A stretch of DNA of 64,000 nucleotides, taken from Betaproteobacteria bacterium (lineage in GTDB: Bacteria > Pseudomonadota > Gammaproteobacteria > Burkholderiales > SG8-39). The notes under the pieces were generated by a model that was not told the origin of the DNA, searched no databases, and saw nothing but the letters and a program-made list of their open reading frames with translations. The DNA lies in contig JACPYS010000013.1 in the NCBI GenBank assembly GCA_016195915.1, positions 1 to 64,000 on the forward strand. Direction: 5' to 3'. This document shows positions 17,496 to 26,992 of the stretch, piece after piece; within the stretch, counting starts at the first letter, position 1; each line of letters opens with the position of its first letter. The translations under genes were made by a program, and so were the position numbers.

Positions 17496-18686
17496 TCAGT
17501 TTCCGGCGTCGCAGGCGGTGCACCGGGACATGTGCACCCAGTCTCCCTCGGCGAGCCAGTTGACCTTCCTCGGTTCGGGTTGCTGTTGCACGATGAAGGC
17601 CAGGCCGGGTCCGCCAAGGTCGGCGAGGCATACCGGGTTCCAGACCGCGTTGTAGCTCGGCGACCTGCCGTCGATCTGCTCCCGGATATTCTTCGCGGCT
17701 GCGCTCACCATCGACTCGATCATGTAAGCGGTCTTGTGCGAACCGGTGGGCACGGACGTGGAAGACTCGGTCGGGCTCGCGAGTGTCGCGCATGCAGCGT
17801 AGATGTTCGGATAGGCCGGATTGCGCTGATATTCGTCGACAAAAATGAATCCCCGCCTGTTCGCCAATCCATCGACGCCCGCCACGGCGTCGATGCCCCT
17901 GAACGGCGGCATCATCATCGAATACCTGAACGGCAGCGCGTGCTGGTTCACGGCCTTGCCTGTCTCGTCGTGCTCGCTGACATGCATCATTGCCTGCTCG
18001 ACCCGCGTGACGCGGGCATTGGCGATCCAGGCGATATTGCGCTCGCGCATCGCGCATTCGAGCATCGGCCGCGAGTCGGCCATGCCTCCCACGCCCAAAT
18101 GCCCGATATACGGCTCGGAGGTCACGAAAGTCACGGGCGCGTGCTCGCGCAGGCCGCGGCGGCGCAGGTCGGCTTCCATCAGGAACACGCTTTCATAGGC
18201 CGGCGCGAAACATGACGCACCCTGCACCGCACCGACGACGATCGGTCCCGGATCCGCGACTAACTGCTGCCACGCCCGGCTGCAGCCCGTCAGGTGATCG
18301 GCGTGACAGAGCGATTGCGTGTAGCCGTCCGGACCGAGCCCCTCGATCTCGTCGAACGCGGGCCTGGGCCCGGTCGCGATCACGAGAAAATCGTAATCGA
18401 GAAGGCTTCCGTCGCCGAGTTGGAGCTGATTGCGCTGCGGATGCACACGTTGCGCACCCGCGGCCGTGAACGCGACGCCTTTCTTCTCCAGATTCTGCGC
18501 GATCGGGAAATCAACGTCGCCGTGCCCGCCGCCTTGCGCTCCACCCCAGGGGCTCGGCGCGCGAACCGCGAATCGCGCGCGGTCGGATACGACCGTGATC
18601 CGATCCTCCGGGCGGGCCAACTCGGCCATTTCGTAAGCCATCGGCAGGCCTCCGGTACCGCCGCCGATGATGACAATGTGCGCCAT
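17496..18686 (-). CDS. Sulfide:quinone oxidoreductase-like FAD-dependent oxidoreductase
   Basis: Flavoprotein of 396 residues in the SQR/flavocytochrome c sulfide dehydrogenase family, which passes electrons from sulfide or polysulfide to quinone at the inner membrane. The FAD motif VIIGGGTGGLP is at the N-terminus. Three cysteines sit where SQR redox Cys are expected: SLCHADH, VQGASCFAPAYES and IYAACATLAS. The ATG at 18686 has a GGAGGGAG site. An FNR-like box lies 115 bases upstream, implying expression under low oxygen. A further CTACD near the C-terminus could add a thiol pair. SQR is the best reading; a related dehydrogenase cannot be excluded. Confidence 0.78.
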   Translation of the reverse strand: MAHIVIIGGGTGGLPMAYEMAELARPEDRITVVSDRARFAVRAPSPWGGAQGGGHGDVDFPIAQNLEKKGVAFTAAGAQRVHPQRNQLQLGDGSLLDYDFLVIATGPRPAFDEIEGLGPDGYTQSLCHADHLTGCSRAWQQLVADPGPIVVGAVQGASCFAPAYESVFLMEADLRRRGLREHAPVTFVTSEPYIGHLGVGGMADSRPMLECAMRERNIAWIANARVTRVEQAMMHVSEHDETGKAVNQHALPFRYSMMMPPFRGIDAVAGVDGLANRRGFIFVDEYQRNPAYPNIYAACATLASPTESSTSVPTGSHKTAYMIESMVSAAAKNIREQIDGRSPSYNAVWNPVCLADLGGPGLAFIVQQQPEPRKVNWLAEGDWVHMSRCTACDAGN

Positions 18687-18794
18687 GACCCATCTCCCTC
18701 CGGTTCCGGTGCGGCGTGATCTACCGCATTGGCTGCGGCCGCGCCAAACGGGTTTTATCTTAGCCCTTCCCACGAAAGAAATGCGTCCCGGCGA

Positions 18795-18808
18795 TTGATC
18801 TGGATCAT
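18795..18808. promoter_or_regulatory. FNR/Anr-type box between SQR-like gene and repeat protein gene
   Basis: TTGAT (18795-18799), CTGG, ATCAT (18804-18808): nine of ten conserved positions of the FNR consensus TTGAT-N4-ATCAA. It lies in the 245-base divergent space, 115 bases before the SQR-like start and about 125 bases before the start at 18932, so it could serve either or both promoters. Confidence 0.6.
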
Positions 18809-18931
18809 GTATACGCCGCGTTGAGGCGTTTCGGACCGGGAACCACCCGGTCGCTGCCAGTCACGGTCTCAAGTTTGTGCGCATTCCGCCCGATAAGGCA
18901 GTAACCATCATTCCGGTACGGAGGATCATCC

Positions 18932-19258
18932 ATGAAACCGCGTTACATTGCACTTGTGCTGGCGTTTGCCGCAGCGCCCCTGGCCACGATCGCGGACGAC
19001 ACCCGCAGCTACCCGGTGCCGGGCGAAAAGCTCGACAGCGGTCTGGGCAGCCTTCCGCATTACAGTCGTTGGGCGCAGGAAGCTGTGCTGAAAACCGCGG
19101 GCGCAGCCGCGACTCGCGCCGGCACGCGCGTCAACGGCGAAAAACTCGACAGCGGCCTGGGTGAACTGCCCCACTACCGCGACTGGAAGGATCCCAGCGG
19201 CCACGCCTTGACCGCAGCCGCTGTGCAACGCTCGCAGTTTGCGGACGCCAAACGCTGA
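18932..19258 (+). CDS. Small secreted protein with duplicated GEKLDSGLGxLPHY motif
   Basis: A 108-residue precursor with a clear signal peptide (MKPRYIALVLAFAAAPLATIA). The mature part contains two copies of GEKLDSGLG[S/E]LPHY, each followed by a Trp-containing stretch (YSRW, YRDW), and no cysteine. I do not know a named family. The ATG at 18932 has GGAGG in front. It shares its promoter region and FNR-like box with the divergent SQR-like gene, so a periplasmic role in the same low-oxygen or sulfur response is plausible. The duplicated motif suggests two equivalent binding sites, perhaps for a ligand or partner. Confidence 0.7.
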   Translation: MKPRYIALVLAFAAAPLATIADDTRSYPVPGEKLDSGLGSLPHYSRWAQEAVLKTAGAAATRAGTRVNGEKLDSGLGELPHYRDWKDPSGHALTAAAVQRSQFADAKR

Positions 19259-19269
19259 ACCCTCCTCGC

Positions 19270-19866
19270 TCAGCCCTTCGCCTGGGCGAGCAGCGTGCGG
19301 ATGTCCTGCGCGAAATCGGCGGGCGTCGCGTCGTGCTTGAGAAAAATACGCGCGCGTCCGGTGGCGTCGATCAGATAGATCTGCGTCGAGTGGTCCACGC
19401 TGTAACTGCCGGGTTCCTTGCCGGGCGATTTGGCGAAGAAGATCTTGAACTGCTTCGCCGCCGTGCCGACTTCCTCGAGACTGCCGGTCAGCCCCTGGAA
19501 ACGTGGATCGAACGATTTAACGTATTGCTCGAGCAACAGCGGAGTATCGCGCTCGGGATCCACCGTGACGAACAGCACCTGCACGCGCCCGGCGTCCGCG
19601 CCAAGTTGCGTCATCGCCTCGCGCAGCGCCGCCAGCGTGGTCGGGCAGACGTCCGGACAGTTCATGTAGCCGAAATACAGCACCGCCACCTTGCCGCGGT
19701 AGTCCGCGAGCGTGCGCTTTGCGCCACTGGTGTCGCGCAGCGCGATCTCGCCGCCGTAATCGAAACCGGTGATGTCGACGCCGCGGAACTTCGGCGCGTC
19801 CCCGCCGCAGGCCATCAGCGCCGCGAATAGGAGTGCTGCGGCGAGCGAGCGTCGCCGCGAGCGCAT
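19270..19866 (-). CDS. SCO1/SenC family lipoprotein
   Basis: Thioredoxin-fold copper chaperone of 198 residues for assembly of cytochrome oxidase CuA or for thiol homeostasis. Lipobox LMACGG near residue 20 predicts membrane anchoring. The copper-binding CPDVC motif and the distal His in SVDHSTQIYL are intact, with the family DPERDTP segment. Its ATG shares the A of the TGA of the upstream decarboxylase gene (TGATG at 19864-19868), so they are coupled in one transcript although functionally unrelated. Confidence 0.9.
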   Translation of the reverse strand: MRSRRRSLAAALLFAALMACGGDAPKFRGVDITGFDYGGEIALRDTSGAKRTLADYRGKVAVLYFGYMNCPDVCPTTLAALREAMTQLGADAGRVQVLFVTVDPERDTPLLLEQYVKSFDPRFQGLTGSLEEVGTAAKQFKIFFAKSPGKEPGSYSVDHSTQIYLIDATGRARIFLKHDATPADFAQDIRTLLAQAKG

Positions 19867-22081
19867 CAGCGCCCGCCGGCCGCTGCGACGGGAACCACCA
19901 CCGCCTCGGTGTGCCTAACGCAGTCCACGAAATAGCGCGGGTTTGCGCCCGGCGCCTGTTGTTCTATGAGGCCGTGGATATCCGTTTCGAAACCCGGGAA
20001 GCGTTCGTTGAATGCGCGGGCGAACTGCAGGTACTGGACGATGGTGCGGTTGAAACGCTCGCCCGGAATGAGCAGTGGAATCCCCGGCGGATAGGGCGTC
20101 AGGAGCACCGAAGTGATGCGGCCTTCGAGGTGGTCGATTTCGACGCGATCCATTTCCCGATGGGCGATGCGCGCAAACGCATCGCAGGGTTTCATCGCCG
20201 GCTGCATGTCCGAGAGGTACATCTCCGTCGTCACGCGCGCAACGTCCGCCGCCTTGTACATGCCGTGGATCTGCTCGCACAGTTCGCGCAGGCCGACGCG
20301 CTCGTAGCGCGGCTGCTTGGCGACGAACTGCGGCAGCACCCGCCACATCGGCTGGTTGCGGTCGTAGTCGTCCTTGAACTGCTGCAGCGCGGTCACGAGC
20401 GTATTCCACCGGCCCTTGGTGATGCCGATCGTGAACATGATGAAGAACGAGTACAGGCCCGTTTTCTCGACGATCACGCCGTGCTCGGCAAGATACTTGG
20501 TGACGATCGACGCGGGGATGCCGGTGCGCGCGAATTTGCCGCTCACGTCGAGCCCCGGGGTGATCACGGTCGCCTTGATCGGGTCGAGCATGTTGAAACC
20601 CGGGGCGAGGTTGCCGAAGCCGTGCCACTTCTCGTTGGCCTTCAGCATCCAGTCTTCGCGCGAACCCATGCCCTCGGGGGCCAGCTTCTCCGGGCCCCAC
20701 ACCTTGAACCACCAGTCGCGGCCGAACTCCGCGTCGACCTTGCGCATCGCGCGGCGGAAGTCGAGCGCCTCGGTGATCGACTCCTCGACCAGCGCCGTCC
20801 CCCCGGGCGGCTCCATCATTGCGGCGGCGACGTCGCAGGACGCGATGATCGCGTACTGCGGCGAGGTCGAGGTATGCATCAGGTAGGCCTCGTTGAACAT
20901 GTCGCGGTCGAGGCGCCGGTTCTGCGAGTCCTGCACCAGGATCTGCGAGGCCTGCGACAGCCCGGCCAGCAGTTTGTGCGTGGACTGGGTAGAGAACACC
21001 AGCGCGTCCCTGGAGCGGGGCCGGTCCTTGCCGATCGCGTGCATGTTCTTGTAGAAATCGTGGAATGCGGCGTGCGGCAGCCACGCCTCGTCGAAGTGCA
21101 GCGTGTCGATGATGCCGTTGAGCGCTTCCTTGAGCATCTCGACGTTGTAGAGCACGCCGTCGTAGGTCGACTGCGTGATGGTGAGGATGCGCGGCTTCTT
21201 GTCGCTCGCCTCGCGCGCGAACGGATTCGCCTCGATCTTGCGGCGGATGTTCTCGGGGAGGAACTCTTCGGCGGAGATCGGGCCGATGATGCCGTAGTGG
21301 TTGCGCGTGGGGGTGAGGAACACGGGAATCGCGCCGGTCATGGTGATCGCATGCAGGATCGAGACATGGCAGTTGCGGTCGACCACCACGATGTCGTCGC
21401 GCGCCACCGTGTGGTGCCACACCATCTTGTTCGACGTCGAGGTGCCGTTGGTGACGAAAAAGCAGTGGTCGGCGTTGAAGATGCGCGCCGCGTTGCGCTC
21501 GGAGGCCGCCACCGGGCCGCTGTGATCGAGCAGCTGGCCGAGTTCCTCCACCGCGTTGCACACGTCGGCCCGCAGCATGTTCTCGCCGAAGAACTGGTGG
21601 AACATCTGGCCAACGGGGCTCTTGAGGAACGCCACGCCGCCCGAGTGGCCCGGGCAGTGCCAGGAGTACGAGCCGTCCTGCGCGTAGTGCGTGAGCGCGC
21701 GGAAAAACGGCGGCGCGAGCCCGTCGAGGTAGGCCTTGGTCTCGCGGATGATGTGGCGCGCGACGAACTCGGGGGTGTCCTCGAACATGTGGATGAAGCC
21801 GCATTCTTGAAGCGGATCTCCTCGATGAACTTGCGCAGGTTGAGCACCGCCGGATCGAGCTCGGGTCCGGGCGTGAACTCCTCGTCGTCGATCGACAGGA
21901 TGAATGCCGAGGCCCGGCTCTGCTGCTGCGCGAACTGCGACAGGTCGTGGTAGCTCGTCACGCCGAGCACCTCGACGCCCTCCTCTTCGATCGCCTTGGC
22001 GAGTGCGCGTATGCCGAGCCCGCTGGCGTTCTCGGAGCGGAAGTCCTCGTCGATGATCACCACTGGAAAGCGGAATTTCAT
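19866..22081 (-). pseudogene. Lysine/arginine/ornithine decarboxylase (PLP fold type I), deletion plus frameshift
   Basis: The first 90 residues (MKFRFPVVIIDEDFR to FIEEIRFKNA) are in one frame; from about 21815 the gene continues in another at GFIHMFEDTPEFVARH and is then intact to the stop, including CFFVTNGTSTSNKMV, the PLP lysine in STHKLLAGLSQ and YPPGIPLLIPGERFN. Compared with 750-residue homologues, about 24 residues (the FLYGETRTSRHIPNDVL region of the wing domain) are missing at the junction and the phase is lost. Everything else is well conserved, so the damage is recent or an assembly error. It would have decarboxylated a basic amino acid, for acid resistance or polyamine synthesis. 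Confidence 0.82.
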
Positions 22082-22574
22082 GCGTCGCTCCGGGAGGAAA
22101 GGGATGCAGCCTCACGCGCGGCGTGCGCGGGCCGGTCAGTCATGAACGGGGACTTGACGCACCGGCAAGCTGCCGGATTTGGCATCGCGGAACTGCTGCC
22201 CCGGAGGCTCGGCCTCAGGGGCTCGCGCAGGAGGTTCGGAAGAAGCGGTGGCGTGGGATTCGGGCACAGGTGTGAACCCCGGTCACTGCCGTGACCGGCG
22301 CAACCGAATCGAACTGCCCGCCGATTTCATGGGGCTCGCTGCGCTCTCCCGCTCAAACTCGCGCGGATTATAGTCCCCGACCCGCGCCGGTCAAGGAACT
22401 TTTCCACGCATCTTGCATGCCGCGGTCCGGCGGCGAGGAACCTGCCCGATGGAACCCGCCATGCGCGCACCGGGTGAATCCCGGAGCCTCCCGCTGCCCG
22501 CGAAGTCGGCCGGCGGCTGGATCGGTTATATTCGCGCATTCCGGTGCAACGCCGCAATCCGAGGCCCGTCTCCC
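22082..22574. other. Intergenic region, no gene recognised
   Basis: About 490 bases between the divergent decarboxylase and the 107-residue gene. The reading frames here are antisense noise, without a ribosome site or family signature. A short inverted repeat, GGTCAC/GTGACC, lies near 22280-22295, followed by a more A/T-rich patch (GGATTATAGTCC around 22367-22378) that could hold a promoter. Confidence 0.4.
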
Positions 22575-22898
22575 ATGCCCTACGCACGCCGCAACCCCGA
22601 AGGCCGGATCGTCGCCATGCTGGCCGAACCCGAACCCAATGCCCAGGAACTTCTGCCCGTGAGCCACCCCGATGTACGGGCCTTCCTTGGCGGTGGCGAG
22701 GCCGCGTCGTTCGGCAACCTTGACGCCGATTTCATTCGCGTGACCGAGGACCTGATCAACACGCTGGTCGAACGGCGGCTGTTGCAATTCATGGACCTGC
22801 CTCCGGAGGCGCAGCGCAAGCTGAGGGAGCGGGAGAGTTTCCGCGGCCGACGGGTCAAGGGCGCGCTGTACCTGCTTGGCGACGGCAACATCGTCTGA
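22575..22898 (+). CDS. Conserved hypothetical protein, 107 residues
   Basis: A small acidic cytoplasmic protein beginning MPYARRNPEGRIVAMLAEP and containing LDADFIRVTEDLINTLVERR and FMDLPPEAQRKLRERESFR. I recall widespread proteobacterial proteins with this layout, sometimes misannotated as tryptophan-synthase beta-like; no function is known to me. The ATG at 22575 is preceded by no strong ribosome site. It converges on the pilin gene 27 bases downstream; the gap holds a CCGGATATCCGG palindrome. Confidence 0.7.
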   Translation: MPYARRNPEGRIVAMLAEPEPNAQELLPVSHPDVRAFLGGGEAASFGNLDADFIRVTEDLINTLVERRLLQFMDLPPEAQRKLRERESFRGRRVKGALYLLGDGNIV

Positions 22899-22925
22899 GC
22901 GGGTCGCCGGATATCCGGACCTGCG

Positions 22926-23423
22926 CTAGTTCACGCGGTTGCGCGCGCGGCAGCCAAACGGCAAATAGTCCGCCGGGATGTTGGTCTTGTTTTCGCCCAT
23001 GACCGACATTTTTTCGGGCGCGTCGGCCACGCCGCATACCCAGGCGACCGGCACGATGGGCGCTTCGCTCACCACGGCGGGCCGGATGGTGAGGATCTTG
23101 CCGAAGATCACGCCGTTGGCGCGGTTGCCGAACGTGATGTGCATTGCGCCGCCTTCGACCTGGATCGATTTGATGTAGTTTTTCACGATCTTTTCGGCCG
23201 GCGGCAGACCCGCGCCTGCGTTGTCCGCAGGAAAGGACTGCGTCGCCGCCCAGGACGCGGCGATCGGATTTTTCACGATGTCGGCCAGCGGCAGCGCGGT
23301 GTTGATCTGGTCCCTGACGATCTGGCTTTGAAAGGTCGGCACGGCCATCAGCGCCAGGATGGCGACGATTCCGACCACCGCCATCAGCTCCATCATGGTG
23401 AAGCCGCCGTGCCGCGCCGTCAT
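22926..23423 (-). CDS. Type IV pilin-like protein
   Basis: Prepilin of 165 residues. The leader MTARHGG ends in Gly7 before Phe8 (FTMMELMAVVGIVAILALMA), with the conserved Glu at +5, so it should be cut and N-methylated by prepilin peptidase and assembled into a pilus or pseudopilus. The globular domain ends with a Cys pair (WVCGVADAPEK and LPFGC), as in PilA-type pilins. No pilus assembly genes are next to it; it stands alone between a convergent hypothetical gene and an upstream peptidase gene. Confidence 0.85.
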   Translation of the reverse strand: MTARHGGFTMMELMAVVGIVAILALMAVPTFQSQIVRDQINTALPLADIVKNPIAASWAATQSFPADNAGAGLPPAEKIVKNYIKSIQVEGGAMHITFGNRANGVIFGKILTIRPAVVSEAPIVPVAWVCGVADAPEKMSVMGENKTNIPADYLPFGCRARNRVN

Positions 23424-23466
23424 CCGTGAGCGTTTGCGCACTCGTCGATGCACGCGGCCCCGGACG

Positions 23467-24513
23467 CTAGAGGACCAGCGCCTGCCGCAGCAGGCGAAGA
23501 TAGTTGCCGCCGAGCACCGCGTCCACATCCGCGTCCTTCAACCCGCGCTTCGCGAGATAGTCCGGCAGCTGGGCGAACTCCGCATAGCTCGGCATCGTAG
23601 AGCGTCCCAGACCGAACATGTCGCTGCCGATACCAACGTGCGAAGCGCCGTAGGCATCCACCATACGGGTAAGCTCGTCGGCATAGAGGTCGAGATTGGC
23701 ATACGAATACCAGAGCGGCCACAGCCCGATCACGCCTCCCTTGGCTGCAAGCTGCCTTGCCAGCGGCGCGTGTATGGCACGCGCCGCGATGCCGCCTTGC
23801 GAGGCGAGCGGCGTCGCGCTGCTCACGTGTCCGTGGGAGTAGATCACGGGCCTGGAAGATATCTCGAGCACCTGCTCGATGCCCGCCGAAGTCGCATGCG
23901 CGATATCCAGCAGGATGCCGAGACGGTTGCATGCGCGGACCACCTCCTTGCCGAACGCCGTGAGCCCGCCGTTCTCGGGCTCCTCGGTGCTGATGTCGCC
24001 GATGTCCGATATCCGGTAGTGCAGCAGCTGGAGGTGAACCAGACCCCGGCCGCGGATCTTCTCCAGGTAGCCGATGTCTCCCTCCAGAAAATCGGCGCCT
24101 TCCGAGGCCAACGCGATTCCGGGCACGTGCTCCCTGCGCACCCGGTCGAGCGCCTCGACGCTGTCGACCGGCAGCAGGTTCTGCGCACGCATGCGCTCGA
24201 GGGTGCGCGAGAATTGCACGTCGAAACTGCGGCGCAACTCGCCGCGCCCGGCGTCGCGGAACGCGGCCAACCTCTGGCGCTCGCGCGAGAATCGGATGAA
24301 CGGGGAATCGGGAATCATCTTCTCGGCGATGATCAGCATGCCGTTCGCAGTCATTGCCTCGCGCATCGCGGAGCCCAGCTTCAGGCCGAGATGGCTGTGC
24401 ATGTCCGCGAAACGCAACCGCTGCCGGGCGAACGGCCGCGATGGCGCGAGCAAGGCGGCCGCGGGGCCAAGCGCCAGAGCGCCCGCGATCCTGAGAATAT
24501 CCCGCCGCAGCAT
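23467..24513 (-). CDS. M19 (renal dipeptidase-like) family protein, exported
   Basis: Membrane-dipeptidase family protein of 348 residues. The N-terminus MLRRDILRIAGALALGPAAAL looks like a twin-arginine or Sec leader. Family landmarks include LLDIAHAT, VIYSHGHVSS, HVGIGSDMFGLG and the terminal GGNYLRLL. The usual HxD zinc pair near the N-terminus is HSH here (ADMHSHLG), which may change metal use. The ATG at 24513 follows GGGAGAGGA. It may hydrolyse D-amino-acid or beta-lactam-like dipeptides, but the altered ligand makes activity uncertain. Confidence 0.82.
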   Translation of the reverse strand: MLRRDILRIAGALALGPAAALLAPSRPFARQRLRFADMHSHLGLKLGSAMREAMTANGMLIIAEKMIPDSPFIRFSRERQRLAAFRDAGRGELRRSFDVQFSRTLERMRAQNLLPVDSVEALDRVRREHVPGIALASEGADFLEGDIGYLEKIRGRGLVHLQLLHYRISDIGDISTEEPENGGLTAFGKEVVRACNRLGILLDIAHATSAGIEQVLEISSRPVIYSHGHVSSATPLASQGGIAARAIHAPLARQLAAKGGVIGLWPLWYSYANLDLYADELTRMVDAYGASHVGIGSDMFGLGRSTMPSYAEFAQLPDYLAKRGLKDADVDAVLGGNYLRLLRQALVL

Positions 24514-24560
24514 GCGTTTCCTCTCCCGGAACCCGCAAAAAGCATAGCACGGACGCAGGT

Positions 24561-25268
24561 TTACCCAGGCACCGCCACCAGGCGGTAACAGCGCGCGAAC
24601 TGCGCAGCGCTCGCCGTGGCCGGCGCGCACCGGTCCTGCGCCGCGAGGGCCTTCGCCTGCGACCCGCTGTCGGGCAGCAGACCGAACTCCGCGAGTTCGC
24701 GGCGCGTGAGAAAGCGCGTTCTGTTGGGGGGGACGGACATCATGGCCTCGAAGAGCGTGTTCGGCATGCCGATTTCTTCAAGGTACGCTTGCATGCGGCG
24801 GTTGGTATCTTCGAGAAACTCGGCTGCCCTCGGGGTGCTTGCGAGATCGACGTTCACTTCACCCACGCCTTTTACCTGGCGCGTGATGCGGGCGCGATGA
24901 ATCCCCACTGCACCGTCGGGCGCAGCGCGCACCATGCTGCCTGCGAAGATGAAGAGGCACGCGCTCGCGCAACGGCCGCGCACGAAAGCATGCGCCTTCG
25001 CTGCGTGCGCCATGCGCCCGATCTCGATTGCCGCCAGGCCGTCTCCCCCCTTGCTGTCGAGAATGAATATCGCGCCCGCAGGCACGCGCTCGCGATCCAC
25101 GTTCGCGAGCGCGTTGCGCACCTCCTGCACCTGCGCGGCACGAATGAGGCCATTCAGCTCGATCACGACGACCGGCCTGCGACCCGGTTCGGGCCGTGGC
25201 ATGACGGGCGCCTGCGCCAGCGCACTCGTGCACAACACGATCGCGCAGAGCAGGCTCGCGCGTCGCAT
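24561..25268 (-). CDS. Secreted ClpP/crotonase-fold protein
   Basis: A 235-residue precursor with a signal peptide (MRRASLLCAIVLCTSALAQA). The mature part resembles periplasmic ClpP-like proteins: VVVIELNGLI, then IFILDSKGGDGLAAIEIGR, a CASACLFIFAGS segment holding a candidate nucleophilic Ser, and GAVGIHRAR holding a candidate His. Two cysteines flank the serine and may form a disulfide. The C-terminal MPNTLFEAMMSVPPNRTRFL is a family segment I have seen in similar proteins. It lies eight bases downstream of ettA. Protease activity is inferred only. Confidence 0.7.
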   Translation of the reverse strand: MRRASLLCAIVLCTSALAQAPVMPRPEPGRRPVVVIELNGLIRAAQVQEVRNALANVDRERVPAGAIFILDSKGGDGLAAIEIGRMAHAAKAHAFVRGRCASACLFIFAGSMVRAAPDGAVGIHRARITRQVKGVGEVNVDLASTPRAAEFLEDTNRRMQAYLEEIGMPNTLFEAMMSVPPNRTRFLTRRELAEFGLLPDSGSQAKALAAQDRCAPATASAAQFARCYRLVAVPG

Positions 25269-25276
25269 TGCGTGCC

Positions 25277-26941
25277 CTAAACGACCAGCGGCTTGTAGCG
25301 GATGCGGTGCGGCTTGTCGGCATCCTCTCCCAGCCGCTTCCTGCGGTCGGCGAGATAGTCCGCATAGTTGCCCTCGAACCACACGGCGCTGCTGTCACCC
25401 TCGAAAGCGAGCATGTGGCTGGCGATACGATCGAGAAACCAGCGGTCATGCGAGATCACCACAGCGCAGCCCGGAAAATCGAGCAGCGCCTCTTCGAGTG
25501 CGCGCAAGGTTTCCACGTCGAGGTCGTTGGTCGGTTCATCGAGCAGCAGCAGGTTCGCCCCGCTCTTCAACAGCTTCGCCAGGTGCAGGCGGTTCCTCTC
25601 GCCGCCCGAGAGCTCGCCTACGCGCTTTTGCTGGTCCGCGCCGCGGAAGTTGAAGCGCGCGACATAACCACGGCTGGGTGTGACGTACTCGCCCACCACG
25701 ATATTGTCGCTGCCGCCGGAGATCTCCTCCCACACCGTCTTCTTCGCGTCGAGCGAATCGCGGCTCTGGTCCACATAGGCGAGCTTCACCGTGTCACCTA
25801 CGCGCAATTTGCCCGCATCCTGTTTTTCCTGCTTCGTGATGAGACGAAACAGCGTGGTCTTGCCCGCGCCGTTCGCGCCGATCACGCCCACGATCCCGCC
25901 AGGGGGCAGGCGGAAGGACAGGTTCTCGAACAGCAGCTTGTCGCCGAAGGACTTCTTCAGGTCTTCCGCTTCGACCACGAGCTCGCCGAGGTGCGGCCCC
26001 GGCGGAATGTAGATTTCGTTGGTCTCGTTCCTCTTCTGGAACTCGACCGACTCCAGTTCCTTGTAACGCGCGAGGCGCGCCTTGGACTTCGCCTGGCGCG
26101 CCTTCGGATTGGCGCGCACCCATTCGAGCTCCAGCTGCATCGCCTTGATGCGCCCGAGTTCCTTGCTCTCCTCGACCTCGAGGCGCTTTTCCTTCTGCTC
26201 GAGCCACGAGGAGTAGTTGCCTTCCCAGGGAATGCCCCTGCCGCGGTCGAGCTCCAGGATCCAGCCGGCGACGTTATCGAGGAAATAGCGATCGTGCGTG
26301 ACGGCAACCACGGTGCCCGGATAGCGCTCGAGGAACTGCTCCAGCCATTGCACCGAGAGCGCATCCAGGTGGTTGGTCGGCTCATCGAGAAGCAGCATGT
26401 CGGGTTCGGAAAGAAGCAGCCGGCACAAGGCCACGCGCCGCCGCTCGCCGCCCGAGAGCTTCGTCACGTCCATGTCCCAGGGCGGCAGCCGCAGCGCGTC
26501 GGCTGCCATCTCGAGCTTTCTCTCCAGGTCGACGCCGCCCGCGTTGATGAGCGCTTCGAGCCTTCCCTGTTCCTCCGCGAGCTTGTCGAAATCGGCGTCC
26601 GGCTCCGCGTAAGCGGCGTACACCTCTTCGAGGCGCTTCTTCGCCGCGACCGCCTCGCCCAGGCCCTCCTCCACATTGCCGCGCACGGTCTTTTTCGCAT
26701 CGAGTTGCGGCTCCTGCTCGAGAAAGCCGATATGGATGCCGGGCATCGGGGTCGCATCGCCTTCGAAGTTCGTGTCCAAGCCTGCCATGATCTTGAGCAG
26801 CGTGGATTTGCCCGAGCCGTTCAAGCCGAGCACCCCGATCTTCGCGCCCGGGTAGAACCCGAGCGTGATGTTCTTGAGGATGGAGCGCTGCGGCGCGACG
26901 ACCTTGGTCACCCGGCGCATTCTGTAGACGTAATTGGCCAT
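25277..26941 (-). CDS. ettA: Energy-dependent translational throttle protein EttA (ABC-F)
   Basis: ABC-F ATPase of 554 residues that binds the ribosomal E site and gates the first elongation step according to energy charge. Two ABC domains have Walker A motifs GLNGSGKST and GANGAGKTT, signatures KLSGGERRR and ELSGGERNR, and Walker [12 protein letters not shown] and [11 protein letters not shown]. The arm insertion and the linker ([24 protein letters not shown]) have EttA character. ATG at 26941. It is divergent from queE, with a 51-base gap. Confidence 0.95.
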   Translation of the reverse strand: MANYVYRMRRVTKVVAPQRSILKNITLGFYPGAKIGVLGLNGSGKSTLLKIMAGLDTNFEGDATPMPGIHIGFLEQEPQLDAKKTVRGNVEEGLGEAVAAKKRLEEVYAAYAEPDADFDKLAEEQGRLEALINAGGVDLERKLEMAADALRLPPWDMDVTKLSGGERRRVALCRLLLSEPDMLLLDEPTNHLDALSVQWLEQFLERYPGTVVAVTHDRYFLDNVAGWILELDRGRGIPWEGNYSSWLEQKEKRLEVEESKELGRIKAMQLELEWVRANPKARQAKSKARLARYKELESVEFQKRNETNEIYIPPGPHLGELVVEAEDLKKSFGDKLLFENLSFRLPPGGIVGVIGANGAGKTTLFRLITKQEKQDAGKLRVGDTVKLAYVDQSRDSLDAKKTVWEEISGGSDNIVVGEYVTPSRGYVARFNFRGADQQKRVGELSGGERNRLHLAKLLKSGANLLLLDEPTNDLDVETLRALEEALLDFPGCAVVISHDRWFLDRIASHMLAFEGDSSAVWFEGNYADYLADRRKRLGEDADKPHRIRYKPLVV

Positions 26942-26977
26942 TCGAACTCGGTTCGCGTGGATCGGGAGCCCGGATTC

Positions 26978-26983
26978 TATAAT
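26978..26983 (+). promoter_or_regulatory. TATAAT -10 element for queE
   Basis: A perfect TATAAT nine bases before the GTG of queE. Transcription would begin at about 26990, leaving almost no 5' leader, so the queE mRNA may be nearly leaderless. No clear -35 hexamer is seen at the proper distance. Confidence 0.45.
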
Positions 26984-26992
26984 CGAAGCACG

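Noticed and set aside
19833-21953. 706-codon open frame on the plus strand opposite the decarboxylase
   Set aside because: Composition is typical of antisense high-GC DNA (Arg, Val, His, Asp) and the real frame lies on the minus strand.
22901-22922. CCGGATATCCGG hairpin between convergent genes as a bidirectional terminator
   Set aside because: No T-tract on either side and the stem is short; not distinct from a chance palindrome.
25268-26992. Long plus-strand extension upstream of queE
   Set aside because: Antisense to ettA; the QueE family N-terminus begins at the GTG at 26993.
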